Below, piece by piece: positions 20,487 to 29,872 of a stretch of 64,000 nucleotides of DNA. Position numbers and translations under genes: made by a program. Within the stretch, counting starts at the first letter, position 1. The number at the start of each line of letters is the position of its first letter. This DNA comes from an uncultured Dokdonella sp. (GTDB taxonomy: Bacteria; Pseudomonadota; Gammaproteobacteria; Xanthomonadales; Rhodanobacteraceae), in the NCBI GenBank assembly GCA_934526015.1, contig CAKSZY010000001.1:186001-250000 (forward strand), in the 5' to 3' direction. Below the pieces are notes generated by a model. It had not been told where the DNA came from. It saw only the letters and a program-made list of their open reading frames with translations, and did no database searches.

Positions 20487-21929
20487 TCAGTCGCCGTCGG
20501 CGCGCGGCACGCTGAGGGCGATGAAGCTGGTGACGTCGTTGCGGCGGACCAGCAGCATGACCGAATCCCCCGGCTTGAGGTCCTTGACCGCGGTCTGGAA
20601 GCCGGCGGCCGACTTCACCGGCGTGCGCCCGACCATCAGCACGATGTCGCCGCGCTGCAGGGCGGCGCGGCGCGCGGCCACCCCGCTGATGCCGGTGACG
20701 ACCACGCCTTCGTCCTTGAGGCCGAGCTGCTTGCGCTGCTCGCCGGTGAGGTCTTCCACGGTGATGCCGAGCGGGTTGACCGGCTGCGCCCGCGAGCCGC
20801 CAACCGATGCGGTTGCGCTGGCATCGCGCGGCAGCTCGCCGACGGTGACCGGCAGCGCCAGGGTCTTGCCGTCACGGAAGATGCTGAGCTCCGCCTTCGT
20901 GCCGGGCGGGGTCAGGCCGACCATCGGCGGCAGGTCGGACGAACTGACCAGCTCGCGTCCGTTGAAGGCAAGGATCACGTCGCCGACCTTGACGCCCGCC
21001 TTTTCCGCAGCACCGCCGGTGGTCACGTCGTTGACCAGCGCGCCGCCGCTGCGTGGCAGGCCGAGCGACTTGGCCATGTCGCGGTCGACGTTCTGGATCT
21101 GCACGCCGATCATGCCGCGCGAGACGTGGCCCTTCTCCTTGAGCTGGCTGACCGTGTTCATCGCCACGCTCATCGGGATCGCGAAAGACACGCCCATGTA
21201 GCCGCCGGTATTGGAGAAGATCTGCGAGTTGATGCCGACGACCTCGCCGTCGAGATTGAACAGCGGACCGCCCGAGTTGCCGGGATTGATCGGCACATCG
21301 GTCTGGATGAACGGCACGTACTGCTGGCTGCGGTCATAGCCGCGGCCGAGGGCACTGACGATGCCGTGGGTCACCGAATGGTCCATGCCGAACGGTGAGC
21401 CCATGGCCACCACCCACTGGCCGGGCTTGAGCTTGGTCGAGTCGCCGATGCTGACCACCGGCAGGCCGCTGGCCTCGATCTTCAGCAGGGCGATGTCGGT
21501 CTGCTCGTCGGTGCCGATGACGGTCGCATCGAGCTCGCGGCGATCGGACAGGCGCACCACGACCTGGTCGGCGTCGCCGACCACGTGGTTGTTGGTCAGC
21601 ACGTAGCCGTCGGCGGAGATGATGAAACCCGAGCCGGCCGAGCGGCGTTCGCCGCCCTGCTGCGGGCCGCGCGGAAACGGGCCCGGGCCGAAGAAGCGGC
21701 GGAAGATTTCCGGCACGTCCGCATCGGCATCGGGGAGCGGGTTGCTGGCGCTGGCCCGCGGGGACACGGTCGCCTGCACGTTGACGACGGCGGCACCGTT
21801 GCGCTCGACGAGGGCGACGAAATCGGGCAGTTCGGCGGCGCTGGCGGGAAGTGCAGCGGCGGCGTTGACGGCGACGGCGCCGGCAATCGCGAATGCGGCA
21901 GCCAGGACGCGGTTCTTGGTGATTCTCAT
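20487..21929 (-). CDS. mucD: Periplasmic serine endoprotease MucD/DegP-like
   Basis: 480 residues. A signal peptide (VLAAAFAIAGAVAVNAAAAL, cleavage near ASA-AEL) leads into an HtrA protease: His in LTNNHVVGDADQV, Asp in EQTDIALLKIEA, Ser in NPGNSGGPLFNL. Two PDZ domains follow (GGAAEKAGVKVGDVILAFNG; ARRAALQRGDIVLMV). It degrades misfolded envelope proteins and, in pseudomonads, limits the RpoE regulon. MRITKNRVLA is preferred to a TTG three codons upstream. Last gene of rpoE-rseA-rseB-mucD. Confidence 0.95.
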   Translation of the reverse strand: MRITKNRVLAAAFAIAGAVAVNAAAALPASAAELPDFVALVERNGAAVVNVQATVSPRASASNPLPDADADVPEIFRRFFGPGPFPRGPQQGGERRSAGSGFIISADGYVLTNNHVVGDADQVVVRLSDRRELDATVIGTDEQTDIALLKIEASGLPVVSIGDSTKLKPGQWVVAMGSPFGMDHSVTHGIVSALGRGYDRSQQYVPFIQTDVPINPGNSGGPLFNLDGEVVGINSQIFSNTGGYMGVSFAIPMSVAMNTVSQLKEKGHVSRGMIGVQIQNVDRDMAKSLGLPRSGGALVNDVTTGGAAEKAGVKVGDVILAFNGRELVSSSDLPPMVGLTPPGTKAELSIFRDGKTLALPVTVGELPRDASATASVGGSRAQPVNPLGITVEDLTGEQRKQLGLKDEGVVVTGISGVAARRAALQRGDIVLMVGRTPVKSAAGFQTAVKDLKPGDSVMLLVRRNDVTSFIALSVPRADGD

Positions 21930-22061
21930 GGTCTGCAATCCTCGGATGGTCAGGCAGGATGAAAACGGGAGACGGGACGGGTCCCGGCAGGCCTCGCTTG
22001 GATGGATCCGCCCTCGCGAAGTTCCGTGCCGGCAGCGGGCCGCGCGGATCCGGCGCAGGCT

Positions 22062-23042
22062 TCAGTCGCGGCGGAGGTTCTGGCCGATGGCCTGCACGGT
22101 CGCCAGCGGCACCTCGCCGAGCACGGTGATGCGCCAGGTGTCTTCGACCCGGCTGAACACGTTGACGGTGCCGCGCCCGGCCAGGGTATCGAAACCCGGC
22201 GCGCTGTCGCCGCGCGGCTCCACGTAGATCGACACCGTGGCAAGGCCATCCGAGTAGACGAGATGTTCCGCCCCCTCGGGGCCCAGCCGCGGCCGCCGCG
22301 CGGAGACGAAGCCGAAGCCGTCCGGCGCATCGACGACGCGCCAGTGCGGCTTTCCGCGCACCGGCAACTCGGTCGCGGGGCTCGCCGAGGTCGTCGTCGA
22401 TTCGCTGCGTTGCGGGACGAGGTCGGCCTCGAGCGGGGCGCGGCCGATGTCGAGCGAGACGAACATCAACTGCTCGAGCGGCCGCCGCTCGGCGTCGGTG
22501 ACGATCGAGCGCAGCAGCAGGCGTGACCCCTGGTCGATCCACAGGCGGTAGCCGTAGCGGAAGCGGTCGCGCGGGGCGATGTCGATGATGTCGGCGCGAT
22601 AGCCGGCCACGCGGTCGTTGCCTGCGTGGCGGATGTCGTACTGCGCATCGAGCGCGCGACCGCCGGTTTCCGGCACCAGGGGAACCAGACCCCGGCCGCT
22701 GCTGATCGAGTAGACGACCGCCGAGCCGTCGGCCTGGATGCAGGTGACTTCGGTGCCGTTGCGCACGATCTCGCTGCGTGGCCCGTTGAGGCTGACGAGC
22801 CGCTCGCGTTCGATCGGCGCACCGGCGTGGAAGATGCGCAGGGTGTCGACGCGACCGGCGTGCTGATAGGTGAACGAGCCCTGGTAGTCGAGTGCGCGCA
22901 TCGCATCCGACATCGCCGCGAGCAGGGCGCGGGCATCCACCGCCTCGCTGCGCGCATCGGCGCGTCCCGTGCCGGGCAGCACCGCCAGCAGCAGGCAAAG
23001 CAGACTTCCGGCGAGCGAATGGACTCCTTGCAGCGGCCGCAT
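22062..23042 (-). CDS. rseB: Sigma-E regulator MucB/RseB
   Basis: A 326-residue periplasmic protein with a signal peptide (SLAGSLLCLLLAVLPGTGRA) and the two-domain MucB/RseB fold: a LolA-like lipid-sensing N-terminal domain (DYQGSFTYQHAGRVDTLRIF) and a C-terminal domain (LVYSDGLATVSIYVEPRGDS). It binds the periplasmic part of the anti-sigma factor and shields it from proteolysis. It starts at MRPLQGVHSL five bases after the rseA stop. Confidence 0.92.
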   Translation of the reverse strand: MRPLQGVHSLAGSLLCLLLAVLPGTGRADARSEAVDARALLAAMSDAMRALDYQGSFTYQHAGRVDTLRIFHAGAPIERERLVSLNGPRSEIVRNGTEVTCIQADGSAVVYSISSGRGLVPLVPETGGRALDAQYDIRHAGNDRVAGYRADIIDIAPRDRFRYGYRLWIDQGSRLLLRSIVTDAERRPLEQLMFVSLDIGRAPLEADLVPQRSESTTTSASPATELPVRGKPHWRVVDAPDGFGFVSARRPRLGPEGAEHLVYSDGLATVSIYVEPRGDSAPGFDTLAGRGTVNVFSRVEDTWRITVLGEVPLATVQAIGQNLRRD

Positions 23043-23047
23043 CGGAC

Positions 23048-23698
23048 TTACTGCCGCGACTCCGCTCGCGCGTCGGGCGTCACCGGCGCCGTGGCCTGTG
23101 GCTGCGACGGCACCACCAGCAGGACATACGGCATCAGCGCCGACTGGCCGGCCGCACCCGCGGCATCGTAATGGCGGATCAGGTACGACTGCAGGCGCGG
23201 ATCCATCGGCGTGCCGGGAGCATTGAAGCCGGCCGTGGCGGCGGAAACCGGCTGCGCCGGCAACGGCTGGGCGAGCATCGGCGGGCGGAAATCCGACGGC
23301 GTGCCGGTGGTGAGCGGCTGCGCTGCCGGAACCGTGGCGACCGCACGGTCGGCCGGGGCACGCGGCGTGGTCGGGGTGGTCAGCATCAGCGCGGCCACCG
23401 CGACCGAGGCGGCGACGGCACCGCCGGAAGCCCAGCGCAGCCACGGGGTTCCCGCTCCCGCGCGTGTGCGCGTCGGCAGCGCCTCGGATTCGACGAGCGT
23501 CCGCACGACCTCGGCGAAATCCGCGCGCAGCGGCAGGATTTCCTGACGCCGCAGCGACTGGCGGACCAGGTGGAAGCGGCTCCAGTCGGCGGCGATGCCC
23601 GGATCGTGGCCGGCGCGGCGCAGGAGGAACAGGGTTTCCTCGCGCGTCAGTTCGCCATCCATCAGGGCGGAGAGCTGTTCCTGGATCTGCTGGCTCAT
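23048..23698 (-). CDS. rseA: Anti-sigma-E factor RseA/MucA
   Basis: A 216-residue single-pass membrane protein. The cytoplasmic N-terminus (QLSALMDGELTREETLFLLR) matches the RseA sigma-binding domain. One membrane helix (WASGGAVAASVAVAALMLTT, about residues 97-116) is followed by a Pro/Ala-rich periplasmic region with LQSYLIRHYDAAG near its end. The start MSQQIQEQLSAL overlaps the rpoE stop by four bases. Regulated proteolysis of this protein would free RpoE. Confidence 0.92.
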   Translation of the reverse strand: MSQQIQEQLSALMDGELTREETLFLLRRAGHDPGIAADWSRFHLVRQSLRRQEILPLRADFAEVVRTLVESEALPTRTRAGAGTPWLRWASGGAVAASVAVAALMLTTPTTPRAPADRAVATVPAAQPLTTGTPSDFRPPMLAQPLPAQPVSAATAGFNAPGTPMDPRLQSYLIRHYDAAGAAGQSALMPYVLLVVPSQPQATAPVTPDARAESRQ

Positions 23699-24291
23699 GA
23701 CCTCGGGTCCTCGTCTTCCGACAACAACGGTCGGAGTTTCTGGTCGATCGCCTCGCGCGCGCGGAAGATGCGCGAGCGCACGGTTCCGATCGGGCAATTC
23801 ATCGCTTCGGCGATCTCCTCGTAACTGAGCCCGTCGACCTCGCGCAGCGTGATCGCGGTCCGCAGTTCCTCGGGCAGTGCTTCGACCGTGTCGGCCACGG
23901 TTTGTTCAATTTCCTGGCGAAGAAGTTCGCGCTCCGGGGTGGCCCGGTCGCGCAGCTGGGAGGCGCCGTCGAGCTGCACGGCATCCTCGATCGCGATGTC
24001 GCCGATCGGCGGGCGCCGCCCCCTGGAAACGAGGTGGTTCTTCGCCGTGTTGATGGCGATGCGGTAGATCCACGTGTAGAAGGCGCTGTCGCCGCGGAAC
24101 GCGCCGATCGCCCGGTAGGCGCGGATGAAGGCCTCCTGGGCGACGTCCTGCGCCTCGCTCCAGTCGGACACGTAACGGGTGACGACACTGACGATCTTGT
24201 GCTGGTACTTGCGCACCAGCAGGTCGAACGCCCGCGTGTCGCCTGCCTGCACGCGCTCGACAAGCGCCTGGTCCAACTCGGTTTCGCCCAT
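23695..24291 (-). CDS. rpoE: RNA polymerase sigma-E factor RpoE
   Basis: A 198-residue ECF sigma factor of the RpoE/AlgU type. Region 2: DLLVRKYQHKIVSVVTRYV, WSEAQDVAQEAFIRAYRAI. Region 4: LPEELRTAITLREVDGLSYE and GTVRSRIFRAREAIDQKL. The ATG at 24291 is preceded by AAGGAG; the 21-codon upstream extension shows no similarity. It heads the rpoE-rseA-rseB-mucD envelope-stress operon. I could not find a convincing GGAACTT/TCTGA sigma-E promoter in the ~100 bases upstream. Confidence 0.96.
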   Translation of the reverse strand: MGETELDQALVERVQAGDTRAFDLLVRKYQHKIVSVVTRYVSDWSEAQDVAQEAFIRAYRAIGAFRGDSAFYTWIYRIAINTAKNHLVSRGRRPPIGDIAIEDAVQLDGASQLRDRATPERELLRQEIEQTVADTVEALPEELRTAITLREVDGLSYEEIAEAMNCPIGTVRSRIFRAREAIDQKLRPLLSEDEDPRS

Positions 24292-24396
24292 GCGGGCCCA
24301 TCTCCTTGCCGACAGCCGCGGGTCCAGGTCAAGCAGGGACCACCGCGGATGCAAATGGTTTCATGGGTGCCGGCGGCGACATGCCGCAGGCACCGC

Positions 24397-26979
24397 TCAG
24401 GCCGCGCCGTCCGACGCCACCAGGCCGCGCATCAGGCGCTCGCGCTCGACCAGCAGGTTCTCGAGGCTGGCCGCCGGCAGCGGGCGGCAGAACAGGTAGC
24501 CCTGCAGCACTTCGCAACCCAGCGCGCGCAGGAAATCGAGGTGGGCTTCGATCTCGACCCCTTCGGCGACGACCGCACGATTGAGATTGTGCGCCATTCC
24601 GATGGTCGCCTGCACGATCGCCTCGTCGTCGGGGTCGACGCCGATGTTGCGCACGAAGGCCTGGTCGATCTTGATGCGGTCGGCCGGGAAGCGCTTGATG
24701 TAGTCGAGCGAGGACTGGCCGGTGCCGAAATCGTCGATCGAGATCTGGCAGCCGAGCTCGCGCAGCGCCTGCAGGGTCTCCAGCAGGTTCGGGATCGACT
24801 TCACGCTGATGCTCTCGGTCACCTCGAGGTCGAGCAGGTGCGGCGGCACCCCGGTTTCCTCGAGCACGGCCGCAACCAGGCCGACCAGGTTGGGCTGGCG
24901 CAGCTGCAGGGGCGACAGGTTCACGCTGATCCGCAGCGGCAGCGAGAAGCGGGTCTGCCAGCGGCGCGCGTCCACGCAGGCTGCACGCAGCACCCATTCG
25001 CCGATCGGGATGATGAGCCCGGTTTCCTCCGCCAGCGGGATGAAGAAGCCCGGGCTGATCATGCCGAGTTCGGGATGTTCCCAGCGGATCAGCGCCTCCA
25101 TGCCGACGATGTCCTCGGTACGGGTGTCGACCTGCGGCTGGTAGAACACGCGCAGTTCGCCGTTGCGCTCGGCCTGGCGCAGCTTGGCTTCCAGGGCGAG
25201 GCGTTGCTGGTGGGAATCCTCCGGCACCGCGACATAGGCCTGGTAGTTGTTCCGCCCCATGCCCTTGGCGGTGTACATCGCCACGTCGGCCTGCTTGAGC
25301 AGGCGCTCGGCAGTGGTGGCATCGTCCGGATAGAAGCTGAGGCCGAGGCTCGCGGTGATCTGCAGTTCGAGGCCGCCCGGCAGGGTCAGCGGCGCCTCCA
25401 TCACGCGCACGATCTTGTCGGCGATGCGCATGACGTCCTCGCGCTGGACGATGTGGCGCAGGATCATGGTGAACTCGTCGCCGGCATAGCGCGCGACCGT
25501 GTCGGAGGCGCGCACGCTCGCACGCAGTCGCCGGGCGACCGCGACCAGCACATGGTCGCCGACGTTGTGGCCGAGCGAGTCGTTGATGTTCTTGAAGCGG
25601 TCGAGGTCGACGAACAGCACCGCGAACATCTCGCCGGTGCGGTGCGCTTCCTGGATCACCGATTCCAGGCGGTCGTTGAACAGCAGGCGGTTCGGCAGTC
25701 CGGTCAGCGAATCCTGCAGGCCGCGCACGCGCCCCTGCTCGCGGGTGCGGCGCAGTTCCAGTTCCAGGGCCATGCGCTGGCCGACCACCCGCAGGGTGTC
25801 GATCGCCGGCGAGAGGACGCCGAGCGGCTCGCGTCGCGCGACCACCAGGGCGCCGAGCGCGACGCGGCGCTCGTCGCACAGCGGAATGCCGACCACGCAT
25901 TCGAAACGGCGTTCGCGCACGAAGCCGTCGTCCGGGCAAAGCCGCCAGGCATCGGCCGCATACAGGACCTCGTCGCCGTCGAGGACGTGGCGGAAGGTCG
26001 GCTGGCGCAGCGGATCGGGGGTTTCGTCGTCGGGACTGAAGCGGTGGTAGACCACCAGCGGCTGCATGTCGCCGGCCTGGTCGGGACGTGCCGAGACGAG
26101 GGCGACGAAATCCAGCGAGAGCCAGTCGATCAGGCTGCGCATCGCCGCATTGAGGCCTTCGTCGCCGCCCCCGGCCTGGTTGAGACCGGCCACCAGGGCG
26201 AACGCCTGCTGATAGCGCCCGAGTTCACCGAGGTCGCGGAAGGTGTAGAAATGCACCAGCCGGCCATCCTGCACGGACAGCTGCACGTGCACGTCGACCG
26301 GGTAGGTGCTGCCGTCGGCGCGCGGCTTGGCGGCGCGGAACTGGATGCTGCCCTCGCGGACGAGGCGCAGGCCGAATTCGCTGCGCTGCTCCGGCGCCAG
26401 CAGGGCGTCGAAGGCATCGATGCGCCCGCCGAGCAGTTGCGCGCGGGCAAAGCCGCTGCGCCGGACGAAGGGCGGGTTGACGTCGAGCACGCGCCCGTTC
26501 TTCGGATCGACCAGGGCGAGTTCGTCGAGGCTGCCGTCGAAGGCGAACTGGTAGCGGCCACCGCCGCCCTCGGCGGCCCCGGCCTCGCGACCGGAGTGGC
26601 GCCCGAGCAGGGTGGTCACGCGCTGCAATGCTTCGGCCGGATCGATCGGGCTGGCCAGCCACTCGATCACCCCGGCCGGCGCCGTCGGCAGGGCGGCGTC
26701 GGCGGGGCGACGGATGCCGATCACCGGCACCTCTTCCGGCGCGCGATAGCGGCGCAGTTCCGAGCAGAAGGCGACCGAATCGGTGGCAGCGCCGATGAAC
26801 TCGAGCAGGACGAGGTCGATGTGCGGCTCCTGTTCGAGCAGGGCACGCGCCTGGCCGATGTCCTTGGCGGTATAGATGGCATCGAATTCCTGGGCGTCGA
26901 GCGCATCGAACAGCACGCGGCGATCGTCGCGGTCGGTGGCGACGATCAGCACGGCGCCGTTGCCGGCATCGACGTTCAT
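24397..26979 (-). CDS. Diguanylate cyclase/phosphodiesterase with pseudo-receiver, PAS and GAF-like regions
   Basis: 860 residues, no membrane helices. Residues 1-125 look like a receiver, but the phospho-acceptor position holds Glu60 (VLLEFIGAA) and the conserved Lys-Pro is Ser-Pro (LASPID), so it is probably a pseudo-receiver. A PAS-like region (about 145-260) and a GAF-like region (about 275-410) follow. The GGDEF domain has AGDEF (499-503) and an intact inhibitory RxxD site (490-493) five residues before it. The EAL domain has EALIRW from 628, TES, DDFGTG and AEGVE, so phosphodiesterase activity is likely. The start overlaps the preceding gene by four bases. Confidence 0.93.
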   Translation of the reverse strand: MNVDAGNGAVLIVATDRDDRRVLFDALDAQEFDAIYTAKDIGQARALLEQEPHIDLVLLEFIGAATDSVAFCSELRRYRAPEEVPVIGIRRPADAALPTAPAGVIEWLASPIDPAEALQRVTTLLGRHSGREAGAAEGGGGRYQFAFDGSLDELALVDPKNGRVLDVNPPFVRRSGFARAQLLGGRIDAFDALLAPEQRSEFGLRLVREGSIQFRAAKPRADGSTYPVDVHVQLSVQDGRLVHFYTFRDLGELGRYQQAFALVAGLNQAGGGDEGLNAAMRSLIDWLSLDFVALVSARPDQAGDMQPLVVYHRFSPDDETPDPLRQPTFRHVLDGDEVLYAADAWRLCPDDGFVRERRFECVVGIPLCDERRVALGALVVARREPLGVLSPAIDTLRVVGQRMALELELRRTREQGRVRGLQDSLTGLPNRLLFNDRLESVIQEAHRTGEMFAVLFVDLDRFKNINDSLGHNVGDHVLVAVARRLRASVRASDTVARYAGDEFTMILRHIVQREDVMRIADKIVRVMEAPLTLPGGLELQITASLGLSFYPDDATTAERLLKQADVAMYTAKGMGRNNYQAYVAVPEDSHQQRLALEAKLRQAERNGELRVFYQPQVDTRTEDIVGMEALIRWEHPELGMISPGFFIPLAEETGLIIPIGEWVLRAACVDARRWQTRFSLPLRISVNLSPLQLRQPNLVGLVAAVLEETGVPPHLLDLEVTESISVKSIPNLLETLQALRELGCQISIDDFGTGQSSLDYIKRFPADRIKIDQAFVRNIGVDPDDEAIVQATIGMAHNLNRAVVAEGVEIEAHLDFLRALGCEVLQGYLFCRPLPAASLENLLVERERLMRGLVASDGAA

Positions 26980-27503
26980 GCGGTCACCCAGCGGCCGTCG
27001 CGCAGGCGCGGGCGCAGCGCGTTCTCGCCGACCTGGTTCATGCGCTCGACGAGCGCGTCGATGCCCTGCGGGAACGCCAGTTTGGAAGCGAGGAACACCA
27101 GCTTGCGCTGGTTGTCGGTGCGGATGCGGGCAATGCGCTGCAGCAGGGCGGTGTTCGGCGGGCGCACGTGCGACTCGTAGTCGCGCAGCAGGTAGACGCC
27201 GAACTGCATGCTCTGCAGGATGAAGCGCAATGCATCGGGGAAGCGCTTGGAGCCCGGCACGCGCATCTCGCTCTCGCGCAGCGCGGCAATGCCGTTGTCG
27301 GGATCCCACAGGTACACCGACTGGCCACTGCGGATGGCCAGCTGGCGGAATTGCGCAATGGTGTCGTCGACGTTCGGCGTCTCGATGCCGACGAGGTTGC
27401 CCTCGGCCTTGACGATCTGCTCGAACAGCTTCGGCGTCACCAGCAGTTCGGAGGGTTCGTGCACGACGGAAAACGCCTTGTGGCGGGCCTGATCCGCGCA
27501 CAT
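26976..27503 (-). CDS. Unknown protein coupled to the c-di-GMP enzyme; resembles N-terminal region of Ycf46-type AAA ATPases
   Basis: 175 residues without signal peptide or membrane helix. The layout (IRSGQSVYLWDPDNGIAAL, then FPDALRFILQSM, VYLLRDYESHV and NQRKLVFLASKLAFPQGID) recalls the non-catalytic N-terminal part of Ycf46-like AAA+ proteins, but no Walker motifs follow. This likeness is from memory and is tentative. Its TGA overlaps the ATG of the GGDEF-EAL gene (ATGA), so the two are likely made in step and may act together. It diverges from the beta-oxidation gene at 27597. Confidence 0.75.
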   Translation of the reverse strand: MCADQARHKAFSVVHEPSELLVTPKLFEQIVKAEGNLVGIETPNVDDTIAQFRQLAIRSGQSVYLWDPDNGIAALRESEMRVPGSKRFPDALRFILQSMQFGVYLLRDYESHVRPPNTALLQRIARIRTDNQRKLVFLASKLAFPQGIDALVERMNQVGENALRPRLRDGRWVTA

Positions 27504-27596
27504 TAGCCGTACACAGGCGCATTGACCAGAGCCGCAGCTTGCCGGGATCATGCACGTTCCCGCGCCTGCGAGCGCCGCGTTGCCGAGGTCCCCACC

Positions 27597-29645
27597 ATGT
27601 TCGAAGGCCTGCGCTTCAAGCACTGGAGCAGCGAACGGGATGCCGAAGGCATCGTCGTGCTCGCCCTCGACCGCGCCGGCAGCTCGGTCAACACCTTCGC
27701 CCGCGAGGTCCTCGATGAACTCGACGAGATCCTCGAACGCCTGTCGTTCGAGCCGCCGAAGGGCCTGGTGATCCGTTCCGCCAAGGCGGCCGGCTTCATC
27801 GCCGGCGCCGACATCCGCGAGTTCGCCGACTACGGCCGCTCCGGCCGCGTTCTCGACGCCATCACCCATGGCCAGCGCGTGCTCGACCGCATCGCCCGCC
27901 TGCGCTGTCCGACCGTCGCGGCGATCCATGGCCATTGCATGGGCGGCGGCACCGAACTGGCCCTGGCCTGCCGCTACCGCGTGGCCAGCCGCGATCCGTC
28001 CACCCGCATCGGCCTGCCCGAGGTCAAGCTCGGCATCTTTCCCGGCTGGGGCGGCAGCGCCCGCCTGCCCTATCTGGTCGGCGCGCCGAAGGCACTCGAG
28101 TTCATGCTGAGCGGGCGCACCGCCTCGGCGGAGAACGCCCGTGCGATGGGTCTGGTCGACGCGGTCACCTCGCCCGAGCTGCTGGTCGAGCGCGCCCGCG
28201 AGCTGATCCGGCGCCCGCCGCAACGAGCGCTCGCGCAGCGCCTGACGGCGTGGGCGACCAATACCTGGCCGGCACGCCAGATCCTCGCCCCGCTCGTGCG
28301 CAAGCAGACCGCGGCCAAGGCGCGCCGCGAGCACTACCCTGCCCCGTTCGCCCTCATCGACACCTGGCGCAAGGGCGGCTCCATCGGCACGCGCCTGCGC
28401 AACGAGGCACGCGCCGTGGCCCGCCTCGCGGAGACCGCGACCGCACGCAACCTGATCCGCGTGTTCTTCCTGCAGGAGCGCCTGAAGGGACTCGGCAGCG
28501 GCGTCGAACACGCCATCCGCCATGTCCACGTGATCGGTGCCGGCGTCATGGGCGGCGACATCGCCGCCTGGTCGGCCCTGCGCGGCTTCGAGGTGACCTT
28601 GCAGGATCGCGAGTTCAAGTACGTGCAGCCGGCGCTCGAACGTGCGCGCGAACTGTTCGCCAAACGCCTGAAGAGCGCCGACCGCATCGAACCGGCACTG
28701 GCGCGCCTGAAGGCCGATGTCGAAGGCAAGGGCGTGGCGGCTGCCGATCTCGTCATCGAGGCGATCTTCGAGAACGCCGAGGCCAAGGAGGCCCTCTACC
28801 GCGCCACCGAACCCGGCATGAAGGACGAGGCCCTGCTGGCCAGCAACACCTCGAGCATCCCGCTCGACGAGCTGCGCGGCGCCGTGGCCAGGCCAGGGCG
28901 TTTCCTCGGCCTGCACTATTTCAATCCGGTTGCGCTGATGCCGCTGGTCGAGATCGTGCGCCACGATGCGCTGGACGCGGCTGCGGAGAAGCGCGCCTTC
29001 GCCTTCTGCAAGGCGATCGACAAGCTGCCGGTGCCGGTCAAGGGCACGCCGGGCTTCCTCGTCAACCGCATCCTGATGCCGTACATGCTCGAAGCCGTGC
29101 GCCTGTACGGCGAAGGCGTACCGGGCCCCGTGCTCGACCGGGCGGCGAAGAAATTCGGCATGCCGATGGGTCCGATCGAGCTTGCCGACACCGTTGGCCT
29201 CGATGTCGCCGCCTCGGTCGGTCGCGAGCTCGGCGAGTTCCTCGGCCTGGACATCCCCGCCGGCATGGAGTCGCTGCTCGCCTCCGGCAAGCGCGGCAAG
29301 AAGGACGGGGAAGGTTTCTACCGCTGGGTCGAAGGCAAGCCGGTCAAACCGGAAGTCGACCCGGACTACAAGGCGCCTTCCGACATCGAGGACCGCATGA
29401 TCCTGCCGATGCTCAATGAAGCGGTCGCCTGCCTGCACGACGGCGTGGTCGACGATGCCGACCTGCTCGATGCCGGCGTCATTTTCGGAACCGGCTTCGC
29501 TCCGTTCCGCGGTGGCCCCGTCCAGCACATCCGCGACAGCGATGCCGACGCGCTCAAGGCACGTCTCGAACTGCTCGCCCAGCGCCACGGCGAACGCTTC
29601 ACGCCGCGTCCGGGCTGGGACAGTCCGGCCTTGCGACAGCCTTGA
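27597..29645 (+). CDS. Enoyl-CoA hydratase/3-hydroxyacyl-CoA dehydrogenase (FadB/FadJ-like)
   Basis: A 682-residue bifunctional beta-oxidation enzyme. The hydratase domain has the oxyanion region HGHCMGGGTELALACRYRVA and KLGIFPGWGGSARLP. The dehydrogenase domain begins at HVHVIGAGVMGGDIAAW (NAD+ site) and has LHYFNPVALMPLVEI with the catalytic His and its Glu partner, then GFLVNRILMPYMLEA. ATG 27597 is chosen because MFEGLRFKHWS is family-like. No thiolase gene is adjacent, so assignment as FadB or FadJ is open. Confidence 0.94.
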   Translation: MFEGLRFKHWSSERDAEGIVVLALDRAGSSVNTFAREVLDELDEILERLSFEPPKGLVIRSAKAAGFIAGADIREFADYGRSGRVLDAITHGQRVLDRIARLRCPTVAAIHGHCMGGGTELALACRYRVASRDPSTRIGLPEVKLGIFPGWGGSARLPYLVGAPKALEFMLSGRTASAENARAMGLVDAVTSPELLVERARELIRRPPQRALAQRLTAWATNTWPARQILAPLVRKQTAAKARREHYPAPFALIDTWRKGGSIGTRLRNEARAVARLAETATARNLIRVFFLQERLKGLGSGVEHAIRHVHVIGAGVMGGDIAAWSALRGFEVTLQDREFKYVQPALERARELFAKRLKSADRIEPALARLKADVEGKGVAAADLVIEAIFENAEAKEALYRATEPGMKDEALLASNTSSIPLDELRGAVARPGRFLGLHYFNPVALMPLVEIVRHDALDAAAEKRAFAFCKAIDKLPVPVKGTPGFLVNRILMPYMLEAVRLYGEGVPGPVLDRAAKKFGMPMGPIELADTVGLDVAASVGRELGEFLGLDIPAGMESLLASGKRGKKDGEGFYRWVEGKPVKPEVDPDYKAPSDIEDRMILPMLNEAVACLHDGVVDDADLLDAGVIFGTGFAPFRGGPVQHIRDSDADALKARLELLAQRHGERFTPRPGWDSPALRQP

Positions 29646-29655
29646 CCCGACAAGG

Positions 29656-29845
29656 CCTGAAACACGGAGCACACCGAGGAAAAGCCGTTCGATGAAAAAC
29701 TCGGCTTTCGTGCCATTCGTGCTCCCTTCTTTTGTTCCGTTCGAGGAAGAAGCGGAAGCATGAACCACGAAAGACACGAAAGACACGAAGCACAAGCCGA
29801 TCGTCGGATGGTCTTCTCCGTGTGCTCCGTGTGCTCCGTGTTTCA
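29656..29845. repeat. Palindromic 9-bp-periodic repeat between convergent genes (site 2)
   Basis: The arm at 29816-29845 is identical to the 30-base arm at 10064-10093. Its partner at 29658-29678 is shorter and carries one mismatch. Between them lie related motifs (ACGAAAGACACGAAAGACACG near 29766) and a stretch with CTTTTGTTCCGTTCG. As at site 1, it lies between the ends of two convergent genes, here the beta-oxidation gene and the SpoIID-like gene. Confidence 0.8.
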
Positions 29846-29872
29846 ATCAATCTTCTGCTGCAGCGCCCGGTT

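Noticed and set aside
23902-27180. 1,092-codon + strand frame across rpoE and the GGDEF-EAL gene
   Set aside because: Shadow frame; the minus-strand genes carry full catalytic motifs.
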